Below, in pieces: positions 34,009 through 42,947 of a stretch of DNA of 64,000 nt. The stretch covers positions 1-64,000 of the forward strand of contig NZ_JBIMSN010000154.1 in NCBI RefSeq assembly GCF_043944905.1, given 5' to 3'. Position 1 is the first letter of the stretch; every line of letters begins with the position of its first letter. This DNA comes from Antrihabitans spumae (lineage in GTDB: Bacteria; Actinomycetota; Actinomycetes; Mycobacteriales; Mycobacteriaceae). A model generated the notes under the pieces. That model was not told the DNA's origin. It did not search any database and saw only the letters and a list, made by a program, of their open reading frames with translations. Made by a program: the position numbers and the translations under genes.

Positions 34009-36804
34009 GTGACACGTTCTTTCGTCGACCGTCATATCGGCCCTGACACAGCAGATCTCGCGCGCATGCTCGACGTGATCGGCGTCGCCACACTCGACGA
34101 AATCGCGGAGAAGGCAGTTCCCGCAAGCATCTTGGACAGTTCCGGGCTGGATGTACTCCCACCGGCGCTGTCCGAGCACGAGACGCTTGCCGAGCTGGCG
34201 AAACTCGCAGCGACGACAACGGTCGCCACGTCGATGATCGGGCTCGGCTACTACGACACGCTCACGCCACCCGTTCTGGTCCGCGGCATACTCGAAAACC
34301 CGGCCTGGTACACCGCCTATACGCCGTACCAGCCCGAAATCAGTCAGGGCCGCCTCGAAGCCCTCCTCAACTTTCAGACCATGGTCTCCGACCTGACGGC
34401 GATGGACGTCGCCAACTCCTCGATGCTCGACGAGGCAACAGCTGCCGCAGAAGCGATGACGCTGCTGCGCCGGGCGAGCAAGTCGAAGTCCCCGCGCTTC
34501 GTCGTCGATGCAGACCTCTTCCCGCAGACGCTCGCCGTCATCGAGACCCGCGCCGAGCCGCTCGGAATCGAAGTGGTCTCGGCTGATCTGACGCAAGGAC
34601 TGCCAGACGGCGAATTCTTCGGTGTCGCAGCGCAGTTGCCCGGTGCGTCGGGTCGGGTCGTCGACTGGACCGACATGATCGCCGCAGCGCACGGGCGTGG
34701 TGCGCTCGTCGCGATCGGCGCCGATCTGCTTGCGCTGACGTTGATCACCCCACCCGGTGAAATCGGGGCCGACGCCTGCTTCGGTACGACGCAGCGTTTC
34801 GGCGTTCCGATGGGCTTCGGTGGACCGCATGCCGGCTACCTCGCGGTCCACTCCAAGCTGGCGCGACAGTTGCCGGGACGACTCGTCGGAGTGTCCGTCG
34901 ACGCAGACGGTGACCTCGCATATCGCCTCGCGCTGCAGACTCGTGAGCAGCACATTCGTCGTGAAAAGGCGACGTCCAACATCTGTACCGCGCAGGTACT
35001 CCTCGCGATCCTCGCCGCCATGTACGCCAGTTACCACGGCGCCGACGGATTGAAGGGGATTGCGGAACGGGTGCACGGGCATGCCGAGCGGCTGGCCGCT
35101 GCGCTGGGGTCCGCGCTGGTTCACGATCGGTTCTTCGACACCGTTCTGGCAAAGGTGCCAGGCCGGGCCGAAGGTGTTGTCGCGTCTGCTCGCGCCGCCG
35201 GGATCAATCTGCGTCTGATCGATTCGGATCACGTGAGCATTGCCGGCGACGAAGCGACGACCGACGCACACATCGACGCCGTACTTGCTGCGCTCGACAT
35301 CACTGCGCAGGAGCCGGTTCGGGTCGACATCGCCGACCGCACCTCCGAGTACCTCACGCACCCCGCGTTCACCCGGCATCGCACGGAGACCGCGATGCTG
35401 CGCTACCTGCGCGCGTTGTCCGACAAAGATATTGCATTGGACCGCAGCATGATTCCGCTCGGATCGTGCACGATGAAACTGAACGCCACGGCGGAGATGG
35501 AAGCGATCACCTGGCCGGAGTTCTCCAAACTGCATCCGTTTGCGCCGGTGGAGGATGCTGCCGCAATTCTTAGTGTGATCAAAGATCTCGAGGGTTGGCT
35601 GGCTGCGATCACCGGTTACGACGCGGTGAGCCTGCAGCCGAACGCGGGTAGCCAGGGCGAATACGCTGGGCTGCTTGCGATTCGGCAGTACCACCTCAGT
35701 CGCGGCGACGATCATCGCGACACCTGCCTCATTCCGTCGAGCGCGCACGGCACCAACGCCGCGTCCGCTGTGATGGCTGGGCTTCGGGTCGAAGTGGTCG
35801 CCTGTCGACCGAACGGTGACGTCGACCTCGATGATCTGAAAGCCAAGATCGATGATCACGCCGAACGCTTGGCGGCGATCATGATCACCTACCCGTCCAC
35901 ACACGGTGTCTACGAGCACGAGATCAGCGAGTTGTGCGCAGCGGTGCACGACGCGGGCGGTCAGGTCTACGTCGATGGTGCCAATCTCAATGCCCTTGTC
36001 GGACTTGCCCGTCCGGGTAAATTCGGCGGCGACGTCAGCCACCTCAACCTGCACAAGACCTTCTGCATCCCACACGGTGGTGGCGGACCGGGCGTCGGCC
36101 CGGTCGGCGTGCGCGCACACTTGGCCGAGTTCCTGCCGGGACACCCTCTCGCGCCCGAGTTGGGTAGCGGCTCAGCCGTTTCTGCGGCACCGTACGGCAG
36201 CGCCTCTATTCTGCCGATCACGTGGGCGTACATCCGCATGATGGGTGCGGCAGGTCTGCGGCAGGCGTCGCTGACGGCCATCGCGTCCGCCAACTACATC
36301 GCGCGGCGCCTCGACGAGCATTTCCCCGTGCTCTACACCGGTGTCAACGGCATGGTCGCGCACGAATGCATCCTCGATCTGCGCGAGATCACCAAGCGCA
36401 CCGGCGTGACAGTCGACGACGTCGCAAAGCGATTGGCGGACTACGGCTTCCACGCGCCGACGATGAGCTTCCCTGTCGCAGGAACGCTGATGGTCGAGCC
36501 GACCGAAAGCGAGAACCTCGACGAGATCGACGAATTCTGCGAAGCGATGATCGCGATTCGCGGCGAGATCGACAAGGTCGGCGCAGGGGATTGGCCCGTC
36601 GAAGACAACCCACTGCGCGGCGCACCCCACACCGCCGAATGCCTGGTCGCGGAATGGAACCACCCGTACTCGCGCGAAATCGCCGTCTACCCGCGTGGCA
36701 AGGCGCGGCCTAAGGTCTGGCCATCCGTGCGTCGTATCGATGGCGCACACGGTGACCGAAACCTCGTGTGCTCGTGCCCGCCGATCGAAGCGTTCAGCAG
36801 CTAG
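34009..36804 (+). CDS. gcvP: Glycine dehydrogenase (decarboxylating), P protein
   Basis: A 931-residue PLP enzyme that decarboxylates glycine and passes the aminomethyl group to GcvH. It opens with SFVDRHIGPD. The PLP lysine is in HLNLHKTFCIPHGGGGPG. The mycobacterial orthologue is Rv1832 (gcvB). Expression is likely controlled by the glycine riboswitch directly upstream. The genes gcvT and lpdA are not in the window. It converges with the VWA gene; only 6 bases separate the two stops. Confidence 0.96.
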   Translation: MTRSFVDRHIGPDTADLARMLDVIGVATLDEIAEKAVPASILDSSGLDVLPPALSEHETLAELAKLAATTTVATSMIGLGYYDTLTPPVLVRGILENPAWYTAYTPYQPEISQGRLEALLNFQTMVSDLTAMDVANSSMLDEATAAAEAMTLLRRASKSKSPRFVVDADLFPQTLAVIETRAEPLGIEVVSADLTQGLPDGEFFGVAAQLPGASGRVVDWTDMIAAAHGRGALVAIGADLLALTLITPPGEIGADACFGTTQRFGVPMGFGGPHAGYLAVHSKLARQLPGRLVGVSVDADGDLAYRLALQTREQHIRREKATSNICTAQVLLAILAAMYASYHGADGLKGIAERVHGHAERLAAALGSALVHDRFFDTVLAKVPGRAEGVVASARAAGINLRLIDSDHVSIAGDEATTDAHIDAVLAALDITAQEPVRVDIADRTSEYLTHPAFTRHRTETAMLRYLRALSDKDIALDRSMIPLGSCTMKLNATAEMEAITWPEFSKLHPFAPVEDAAAILSVIKDLEGWLAAITGYDAVSLQPNAGSQGEYAGLLAIRQYHLSRGDDHRDTCLIPSSAHGTNAASAVMAGLRVEVVACRPNGDVDLDDLKAKIDDHAERLAAIMITYPSTHGVYEHEISELCAAVHDAGGQVYVDGANLNALVGLARPGKFGGDVSHLNLHKTFCIPHGGGGPGVGPVGVRAHLAEFLPGHPLAPELGSGSAVSAAPYGSASILPITWAYIRMMGAAGLRQASLTAIASANYIARRLDEHFPVLYTGVNGMVAHECILDLREITKRTGVTVDDVAKRLADYGFHAPTMSFPVAGTLMVEPTESENLDEIDEFCEAMIAIRGEIDKVGAGDWPVEDNPLRGAPHTAECLVAEWNHPYSREIAVYPRGKARPKVWPSVRRIDGAHGDRNLVCSCPPIEAFSS

Positions 36805-36810
36805 TCGCCG

Positions 36811-38502
36811 TCAGTTGCCGAGGACCGTCGTCAATGTCGGTCCGAGGTCGGCCGGCGGTATCCGTGTGAACGATCCGCCGGTTCGGTCGGTGAGGGATTG
36901 CAGTGTCTGGCCTGCCGATCCGTCGCCGAGCACGACGACGTCGACCCGGATCGGCCTCGCTGGATCGGTGGCGGCCGCGATGGCGTCGAGCAACTGCTGC
37001 CCGGTCAGCGCAGAGTCGTCCTCCGGACCGTCCGTGATAAGCACGATCGAATTGGTGCGGCCGGGCACATAGCCTGCGACTGCAGCAGTGTAGGCATCGA
37101 CCAGGGTCGGGTAGGCCTGGTCCGTCGCCGATGTCGACGCTCGAACATCGTTCAGCGCGGTATCGACGACCTTCTTGCGCTCGGGGACGAGCGGTTCGGT
37201 TCGTGCGTCGATCTTGTATGGCTTGTTCACGTCGAGGTCTCTGCTGTAAGTCCAGATACCGAAGCTGGACTGCTCCGAAGCAGCGGCGACGTAGCTCTTC
37301 AGTGTGTCGACAACGGACTGCAAACGCGTGCTCATGGACGTCGAAACATCCAGCAGGGCAGTGGTAGTGGTGCCGAGCATCGGATTGGCTACGAGTTCGG
37401 CAACGCGATCGAGTACCTGCGCCGGTGCAGGCTGCAGCGATTGCTCGACATCGCCGACCTGAAAGCCGGCTTCCTGTAGAACCTTCATCTGCTCCCACTG
37501 AACGAGGTAGTCGACGAACATCGTAGCGGCGAGGTTTTGCGTCTCGTCGACCCACGGACCGGACAGCAATGTTGCCGGGAAATCTACGACGACAGTCGAA
37601 CCCGACGGCGCGTACCCGGTCAGCACATCGTTGCTCAGCGTCGCGAGCCGCTGTTCGGTGGTCGCGACGGCGTGCGCCGGTGCGATCGCCGCATCGGGCG
37701 GTGCGAGGATAGCGGCAAAGGCGTCGGCCGCGGTCGGAATCTTTGGGGCTGCACCGGCGAGTGCCGAGATTGCACCCACAGCTTGGCCGGCGCGCACCGG
37801 GTCTTCGCTGAGTGGGCCGAAGCGTGAACCCGCCGCGGCGGCGCCGACTGCTTCTGCGGCAATGAGGGTCGAATCGGAGTCGGGTGCGGTCGGCATCGCC
37901 ATCCGCAAGCTGCCCCAGGTCGGCAGTCCAAGCGCGGCAAGCGAATTCGGATCCGTCTGCACTCGCGGCAGATCCTGCCAGCCGATGTTGCCCGATCGCA
38001 GTGCAATAGCGAGTGCGGTCGGCATCGCAAGGACCACTTGGCTGAACGCAATGGATCTCGGATCGCCGTCGACTATGTTCGCCGGAATCTGACTGACCGC
38101 ACGCGTCGATTGCGGAATCCACAGCGCGGGTTGCGGTCCGAGTGCCGCAGCGTCCCATGGAGCGGTAGCGGCAAGGGATGTCTGGACAGCTTGGGTCGGT
38201 CGACTGTTGACCGCGACGCTGACGCAATGGTCACGAACGACAGGCTCGGTCGCGTTGTAGCGGTCGGCGAGGACCTTGATCTGTGCCGCGAGGTCGGGAT
38301 CCGCGGTGACGTCGAGCGTCGTGTTTCCCTCGACGCAGGACTCCGCGGCCGCATTGTTGCGATCGTCGATCGCGTCGCGCAGTTTGAACCAGCCGACGAC
38401 CAGCGCGATGACAACGACGATCGCGACCACGGCGATGATCGGGCCCTTGCTGATGCCACGCCGCTGATTGTCGCCGCGGTGGCTACCTGTGTCTTCGGTC
38501 AT
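36811..38502 (-). CDS. Membrane-anchored protein with solute-binding-like and VWA domains (Rv1836c-like)
   Basis: A 563-residue protein. One N-terminal helix (~20-42: GPIIAVVAIVVVIALVVGW) is followed by an extracytoplasmic region resembling a periplasmic solute-binding fold (~55-340). A C-terminal von Willebrand A domain (~365-560) has an intact MIDAS, DVSTSMS. VWA domains usually bind partner proteins through a divalent metal. The neighbour of malate synthase here and in M. tuberculosis (Rv1836c/Rv1837c). ATG at 38502 is preferred over GTG at 38508. Confidence 0.8.
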   Translation of the reverse strand: MTEDTGSHRGDNQRRGISKGPIIAVVAIVVVIALVVGWFKLRDAIDDRNNAAAESCVEGNTTLDVTADPDLAAQIKVLADRYNATEPVVRDHCVSVAVNSRPTQAVQTSLAATAPWDAAALGPQPALWIPQSTRAVSQIPANIVDGDPRSIAFSQVVLAMPTALAIALRSGNIGWQDLPRVQTDPNSLAALGLPTWGSLRMAMPTAPDSDSTLIAAEAVGAAAAGSRFGPLSEDPVRAGQAVGAISALAGAAPKIPTAADAFAAILAPPDAAIAPAHAVATTEQRLATLSNDVLTGYAPSGSTVVVDFPATLLSGPWVDETQNLAATMFVDYLVQWEQMKVLQEAGFQVGDVEQSLQPAPAQVLDRVAELVANPMLGTTTTALLDVSTSMSTRLQSVVDTLKSYVAAASEQSSFGIWTYSRDLDVNKPYKIDARTEPLVPERKKVVDTALNDVRASTSATDQAYPTLVDAYTAAVAGYVPGRTNSIVLITDGPEDDSALTGQQLLDAIAAATDPARPIRVDVVVLGDGSAGQTLQSLTDRTGGSFTRIPPADLGPTLTTVLGN

Positions 38503-38582
38503 GCCCACGACGTCGTTCGGTAGCGGCCGGTCAGGGAGTACTCCTCGAGTCCATGGTGCACGCTCGTCAGGATATGCGCTTC

Positions 38583-38634
38583 GCGCTCGTGCGCGGTTGA
38601 AGGGTCTGTAGACCCGTCAACCGCGCACGAGCGC
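38583..38634. repeat. Long perfect hairpin element downstream of malate synthase
   Basis: Eighteen-base perfect arms (38583-38600 and 38617-38634) enclose a second six-base stem (38602-38607 with 38610-38615). The whole 52-base segment folds into one hairpin with a single mismatch. It starts 11 bases after the malate synthase stop on the minus strand. There is no T-run on either side, so it is not a textbook terminator. It may be a dispersed palindromic repeat or a 3'-end stabiliser. Confidence 0.8.
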
Positions 38635-38644
38635 CTGGCCGCCT

Positions 38645-40819
38645 CTAGGCGTTCGCTGCTTTGTATTCTCTGCGGCGGCGATGCAGGATCGGCTCCGTGT
38701 AGCCGTTCGGCTGTTTGGTGCCTTCCAGGATGAGTTCCTTCGCGGCCTGGAACGCGATGTTCGTGTCGAAGTCCGGAGCCAGGGGGCGATAGGTCGGATC
38801 GCTCGCGTTCTGCCTGTCGACGACCGGCGCCATCCGCTCGAGGCTGGCAACGACGTCGTCTTCGGACACGATGCCGTGCCGCAACCAGTTGGCGACCAGC
38901 TGGCTGGAGATGCGCAGGGTCGCGCGGTCCTCCATCAGTGCGACGTCGTTGATGTCGGGCACCTTCGAGCAGCCGACGCCGTGATCGATCCAGCGCACCA
39001 CGTAACCGAGGATCGACTGCGAGTTGTTGTCGAGTTCGTTCTGCTTGTCCTCGTCCGACCAATTGGTATCGGCCGCAAGAGGAATCGTCAGGATGTCGTC
39101 GACGCTCGCGCGCCTCGACTTGGCGATCTCGTCCTGCCGGTCGAAGACGTTGACCTTGTGGTAGTGCAGCGCGTGCAGGGTCGCAGCTGTCGGGGAGGGC
39201 ACCCAAGCTGTGTTCGCGCCCGCCATCGGGTGTGCGATCTTCTGCTCGAGCATGTCGGCCATGAGATCCGGCATCGCCCACATACCCTTGCCGATCTGGG
39301 CCTTGCCTTCCAATCCGTCGGCCAGGCCGGTGTCGACGTTGAAGTCCTCGTAGGAGGAGATCCACTTCTGCTTCTTCATGTCTGCCTTGCGCACGACGGC
39401 GCCGGCTTCCATCGACGTGTGGATCTCGTCGCCGGTGCGGTCGAGGAAGCCCGTGTTGATGAACACAACGCGCTCTTCGGCGGCCTCGATGCATGCCGAC
39501 AGGTTGACCGTCGTACGACGTTCCTCGTCCATGATGCCGACCTTGAGGGTGTTCTTCGGAAGTCCGAGAACCTCTTCGACGCGGCCGAACAGTTCGTTCG
39601 TGAACGCGACCTCTTCGGGTCCGTGCATCTTGGGCTTCACGATGTAGAGCGAGCCGGTGCGGCTGTTCTTCAGCTTGGTGTCCCCATTGAGACTGTGGAC
39701 CCCGAGAAGCGAGGTGAACAGCCCGTCGAGGATGCCTTCCGGCACCTCGTTGCCCTCGGAGTCGAGAATGGCGTCGCTTGTCATCAGGTGACCGACGTTG
39801 CGGACGAACAGCAACGAACGGCCGTGCAGCACAAGCTCTCCGCCCGCAATGGCGGTGTAGACCCGGTCGGGATTCATCACGCGGGTGAAGGTCTTGTCGC
39901 CCTTGACGACCTCTTCGGACAGATCGCCCTTCATCAGCCCGAGCCAGTTGCGGTAGCCGACCACCTTGTCGTCGGCGTCGACGGCTGCGACGGAATCTTC
40001 GAAGTCCATGATCGTGGTGACCGCAGATTCCAGCACGAGGTCCTTGATACCCGCGGGATCGGTCTGGCCGATCGGCGACTCTGGATCGATCTGGATCTCG
40101 ATGTGAAGACCGTTGTGCTTCAACAAGATCGACGTCGGGGACACCGGACTGCCCAGGTAACCGACGAGTGCGGACCCGTCCTTGAGTCCGGTGATGCTGC
40201 CGTCGTCGAGTGTGACGAGCAACTTGCCGTCGGAAATCGTGTACGACGTCGACCCGACATGTGAGCCCGACACCAGCGGCGCCGATTCGTCGAGGAAGTC
40301 GCGAGCGAAGGCGATGACCTTGTTGCCGCGAATCTTGTTGTAACCCTTGCCTTTTTCCGCACCGTCGGATTCGGAGATGGCATCGGTACCGTAGAGCGCG
40401 TCGTAGAGCGATCCCCAGCGCGCGTTGGCGGCGTTGATCGCGAACCGTGCGTTGAGAACCGGGACGACGAGTTGCGGTCCGGCGGTCTTGGTGATCTCGT
40501 CGTCGACGTTGGACGTGCTGATCTTGAATGCGGCGGGCTCGGGCAGGAGATAGCCGATTTCCTGCAGGAACGCCTTGTAGGCGGCGCGGTCGTAGCCGGT
40601 TCCGGGGTGTTCGCTGTGCCAGGCATCGAGCTTGCCCTGGATCTCGTCACGCTTCGCGAGCAGTTCACGGTTGCGGGGTGCGAGGTCGTCGATAAGCCGC
40701 TCTGCGCCGGTCCAGAAGGCGTCGGGATCGATTCCGGTCCCGGGGATGGCCTCGCTCGTAACGAAGTCGTGCAGGACCTTTGCGACCTGTAGACCACCGA
40801 CCTGAACGCGCTCAGTCAT
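38645..40819 (-). CDS. glcB: Malate synthase G
   Basis: A 724-residue enzyme condensing glyoxylate with acetyl-CoA to malate. The TIM-barrel segments are clear: SAVTTIMDFEDSVAAVDADDKV (shown in part), GIMDEERRTTVNL and IKPKMHGPEEVAF-like KPKMHGPEEVAF. ATG at 40819 follows TGAGG; GTG at 40831 would add four residues. It is the orthologue of Rv1837c and is expected to act in the glyoxylate shunt or glycolate use. Confidence 0.95.
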   Translation of the reverse strand: MTERVQVGGLQVAKVLHDFVTSEAIPGTGIDPDAFWTGAERLIDDLAPRNRELLAKRDEIQGKLDAWHSEHPGTGYDRAAYKAFLQEIGYLLPEPAAFKISTSNVDDEITKTAGPQLVVPVLNARFAINAANARWGSLYDALYGTDAISESDGAEKGKGYNKIRGNKVIAFARDFLDESAPLVSGSHVGSTSYTISDGKLLVTLDDGSITGLKDGSALVGYLGSPVSPTSILLKHNGLHIEIQIDPESPIGQTDPAGIKDLVLESAVTTIMDFEDSVAAVDADDKVVGYRNWLGLMKGDLSEEVVKGDKTFTRVMNPDRVYTAIAGGELVLHGRSLLFVRNVGHLMTSDAILDSEGNEVPEGILDGLFTSLLGVHSLNGDTKLKNSRTGSLYIVKPKMHGPEEVAFTNELFGRVEEVLGLPKNTLKVGIMDEERRTTVNLSACIEAAEERVVFINTGFLDRTGDEIHTSMEAGAVVRKADMKKQKWISSYEDFNVDTGLADGLEGKAQIGKGMWAMPDLMADMLEQKIAHPMAGANTAWVPSPTAATLHALHYHKVNVFDRQDEIAKSRRASVDDILTIPLAADTNWSDEDKQNELDNNSQSILGYVVRWIDHGVGCSKVPDINDVALMEDRATLRISSQLVANWLRHGIVSEDDVVASLERMAPVVDRQNASDPTYRPLAPDFDTNIAFQAAKELILEGTKQPNGYTEPILHRRRREYKAANA

Positions 40820-40927
40820 GAACTGCCTCACTCTTTGCTGGTTTCGGGACCCCTGATGTTACCTGGCGGTATCTGGCATCAAGTCAACCCCGATACCCCC
40901 TCGTGGTATTCCGGCTATTGGATGCAA

Positions 40928-41003
40928 TGACGCTCAGCGCCCATTCGTGACCTTTTGGGACGGGATCCCGTCCCAAAACTCGGTCAGTGGGCGCTGAGCG
41001 TCA
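40928..41003. repeat. Nested palindromic element upstream of malate synthase
   Basis: Outer arms of 16 perfect bases (40928-40943 and 40988-41003) enclose a perfect 26-base palindrome (40953-40978) whose half-site is TTTTGGGACGGGA. Between them a further five-base pairing (40948-40952 with 40982-40986) is possible. The right end coincides with the stop codon of the next minus-strand gene (41001-41003). It lies about 110 bases before the malate synthase start and so could end one transcript and influence the next, or be a dispersed repeat. Confidence 0.85.
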
Positions 41004-41858
41004 CACCCACTCGCGTATCCGGGCCAGCAGGCGCGCGCGCACCTCGACCGACCGCTCGGCCAGGGCGGCTTGCCCTCGAACGTATTCCGCTCGGCCTGCG
41101 GCGGTTTCTATCGGCACCGGTGCGTAGCCATAGGACGACAGGTCGTACGGACTTGCCCGCATGTCGAGTTCGCGTGCAGCGAGGGCGAGTTCGAAACAAT
41201 CGAGCTCGAGATCGGAGTCGAGCAGCGGCGACAACTTGTAACACCACTTGTAGAGATCCATCGATGCGTGCAGGCAACCGGGCTGTTCGCGTTCGATCTG
41301 GTGGCTGCGGGTGAGCGGCTCGACGTTGCGGGGCTCGGCGGCGGGCGTGAAGAAGCGAAACGCGTCGTAGTGGGTGCACCGCAGGTTCATCGACTCGACC
41401 ACGGCATCCGTACCTTCGTGGCCAAGCCGTAGCGAAACACTGTGCCGCAACGCCTCCGGTCCACCGCGATAGACCATCGCCCACTCGTGCAGCCCGAAGC
41501 AGCCGAGGTTTGCGGATCGGGCCGCCGTCGCAGACAACAATGCTGCGACGAACTCGACCGTCGAACGTCGCTTCTCGAGGTACGCGTGATCGGCGGTCGC
41601 GCCCGCTGCGGTCGGTCGATACCCCTTCAGGGTCGAGTACTCGAGCGCCGACGGACCGCACAGCTCGACGCCGAAACCCGGATGCCAGCGCCGCAACTGC
41701 GCAGGACGTTGTGGGTAGTAGGTGAACAGGAAGTCGACGACAGGATCGGATCGGCGACCGCCACCGGATACAGCGTCAGGACCGTCGATCAACGCCGCGA
41801 CCCGAGCGGCGTGCCGATCACGACGTGTCGTCCAGTCTTCCTCGGTCAGTGCCTCCAT
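41001..41858 (-). CDS. Conserved actinobacterial protein of unknown function
   Basis: A 285-residue soluble protein. Distinct conserved blocks are DFLFTYYPQRPAQLRRWHPG, GCFGLHEWAMVYRG, NLRCTHYDAFRFFTPAA, QPGCLHASMDLYKWCYKL and RELDMRASPYDL. Homologues often carry the label 3-methyladenine DNA glycosylase, but I see no helix-hairpin-helix or other glycosylase motif. The many conserved His, Cys and Trp residues suggest an enzyme. Its stop codon is the edge of the nested palindrome. It lies three bases after the downstream-transcribed CNNM gene's end. Confidence 0.65.
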   Translation of the reverse strand: MEALTEEDWTTRRDRHAARVAALIDGPDAVSGGGRRSDPVVDFLFTYYPQRPAQLRRWHPGFGVELCGPSALEYSTLKGYRPTAAGATADHAYLEKRRSTVEFVAALLSATAARSANLGCFGLHEWAMVYRGGPEALRHSVSLRLGHEGTDAVVESMNLRCTHYDAFRFFTPAAEPRNVEPLTRSHQIEREQPGCLHASMDLYKWCYKLSPLLDSDLELDCFELALAARELDMRASPYDLSSYGYAPVPIETAAGRAEYVRGQAALAERSVEVRARLLARIREWV

Positions 41859-41861
41859 CGG

Positions 41862-42947
41862 CTACGTCTGGCGCCCCGGAACGACATCGGTGATCTTGTG
41901 TGTGCTGTCGCGGACCGTGCCGACGAACTCTTCGACAAGATCCTCCAGCGCAACGATTCCCACCGTGTTCCCGTGCAGGTCGACGGCCCGACCGAGATGG
42001 CTGCTGGCGCGCCTCAGTCTGCCGAGCGCCTCGTAGAGCGGCGTGGTGACGGTGACGGTCGGCAGCGCGCGAATCCCGGTCCGAGGAATGATCGTGTCTG
42101 GACCGACCCTGTCGTCCATGATCTCGTCGAGCACGTCCTTGAGATGGATGTAGCCGGCGAGCGAACCGTCGTTGGCTCGCACCGGATAACGCGAGTAGCC
42201 GGTCTCGATGACAGCCTGCTCGACGAGGCCGAGCTTCGTTCCACCACCGATCAACGGCACACAGCGCGCCTTGTCGAGCGGTATGACGACGTCGGCGACC
42301 GTGCGGTCCGCGGTTTCCAACGCCTGCGTGAGTCTGCGGTGTTCCTCGGCGTCGAGGAGGCCCTCGGACCGCGATTCGCCGATGACTTCGGCGAGTTCGA
42401 TCGCGGAGACGGTGGCGTCCAGCTCGTCCTTCGGCTCGATTCGCAGCATCTTCAATGTCAGGTTCGCAAAGAAGTTGTACGACGCGATGAGTGGTCGGGC
42501 GATCCGCAGCCACGCCAGATGCACCGGAACCAGCAGCAATGCGGTCCGTTCCGGGCCTGCGATCGCAATGTTCTTCGGGACCATTTCGCCGAGCAGGATG
42601 TGCAGGACGACGACAAGCGAGAGCGCGAGCGTGAACGCGATCGGGTGTAGTAGACCCGGCGGCACGTTGACCGCGGCCAGCGGAACTTCGATCAGGTGCG
42701 CAATCGCAGGCTCGGCAACGCGACCGAGCAGAATCGAGCAGATCGTGATGCCGAGCTGTGCGGCAGCCAACATCAACGACAGGTTCTCACCCGCTTTGAT
42801 GACTGTTTTGGCGCCGCGTTTGCCCTGCGCCACAAGGGCTTCCAAGCGGTCTCGGCGTGCGGAGATCAGGGCAAATTCGGCACCGACGAAAAAGGCGTTG
42901 CCGAGCAGCAAGAGTACGGTGAGGCTGACGCCTATGTAGTCATTCAT
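41862..42947 (-). CDS. CNNM/CorC-type membrane protein (Rv1841c-like)
   Basis: A 361-residue protein with a DUF21/CNNM membrane domain of four helices (~1-195) and a CBS pair (~205-340). The family is linked to Mg2+ or other divalent-cation handling, and older annotations call it hemolysin. It lacks the C-terminal CorC_HlyC domain that its neighbour has. The ATG overlaps the end of the upstream gene by eight bases, so the two are co-translated. Confidence 0.85.
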   Translation of the reverse strand: MNDYIGVSLTVLLLLGNAFFVGAEFALISARRDRLEALVAQGKRGAKTVIKAGENLSLMLAAAQLGITICSILLGRVAEPAIAHLIEVPLAAVNVPPGLLHPIAFTLALSLVVVLHILLGEMVPKNIAIAGPERTALLLVPVHLAWLRIARPLIASYNFFANLTLKMLRIEPKDELDATVSAIELAEVIGESRSEGLLDAEEHRRLTQALETADRTVADVVIPLDKARCVPLIGGGTKLGLVEQAVIETGYSRYPVRANDGSLAGYIHLKDVLDEIMDDRVGPDTIIPRTGIRALPTVTVTTPLYEALGRLRRASSHLGRAVDLHGNTVGIVALEDLVEEFVGTVRDSTHKITDVVPGRQT

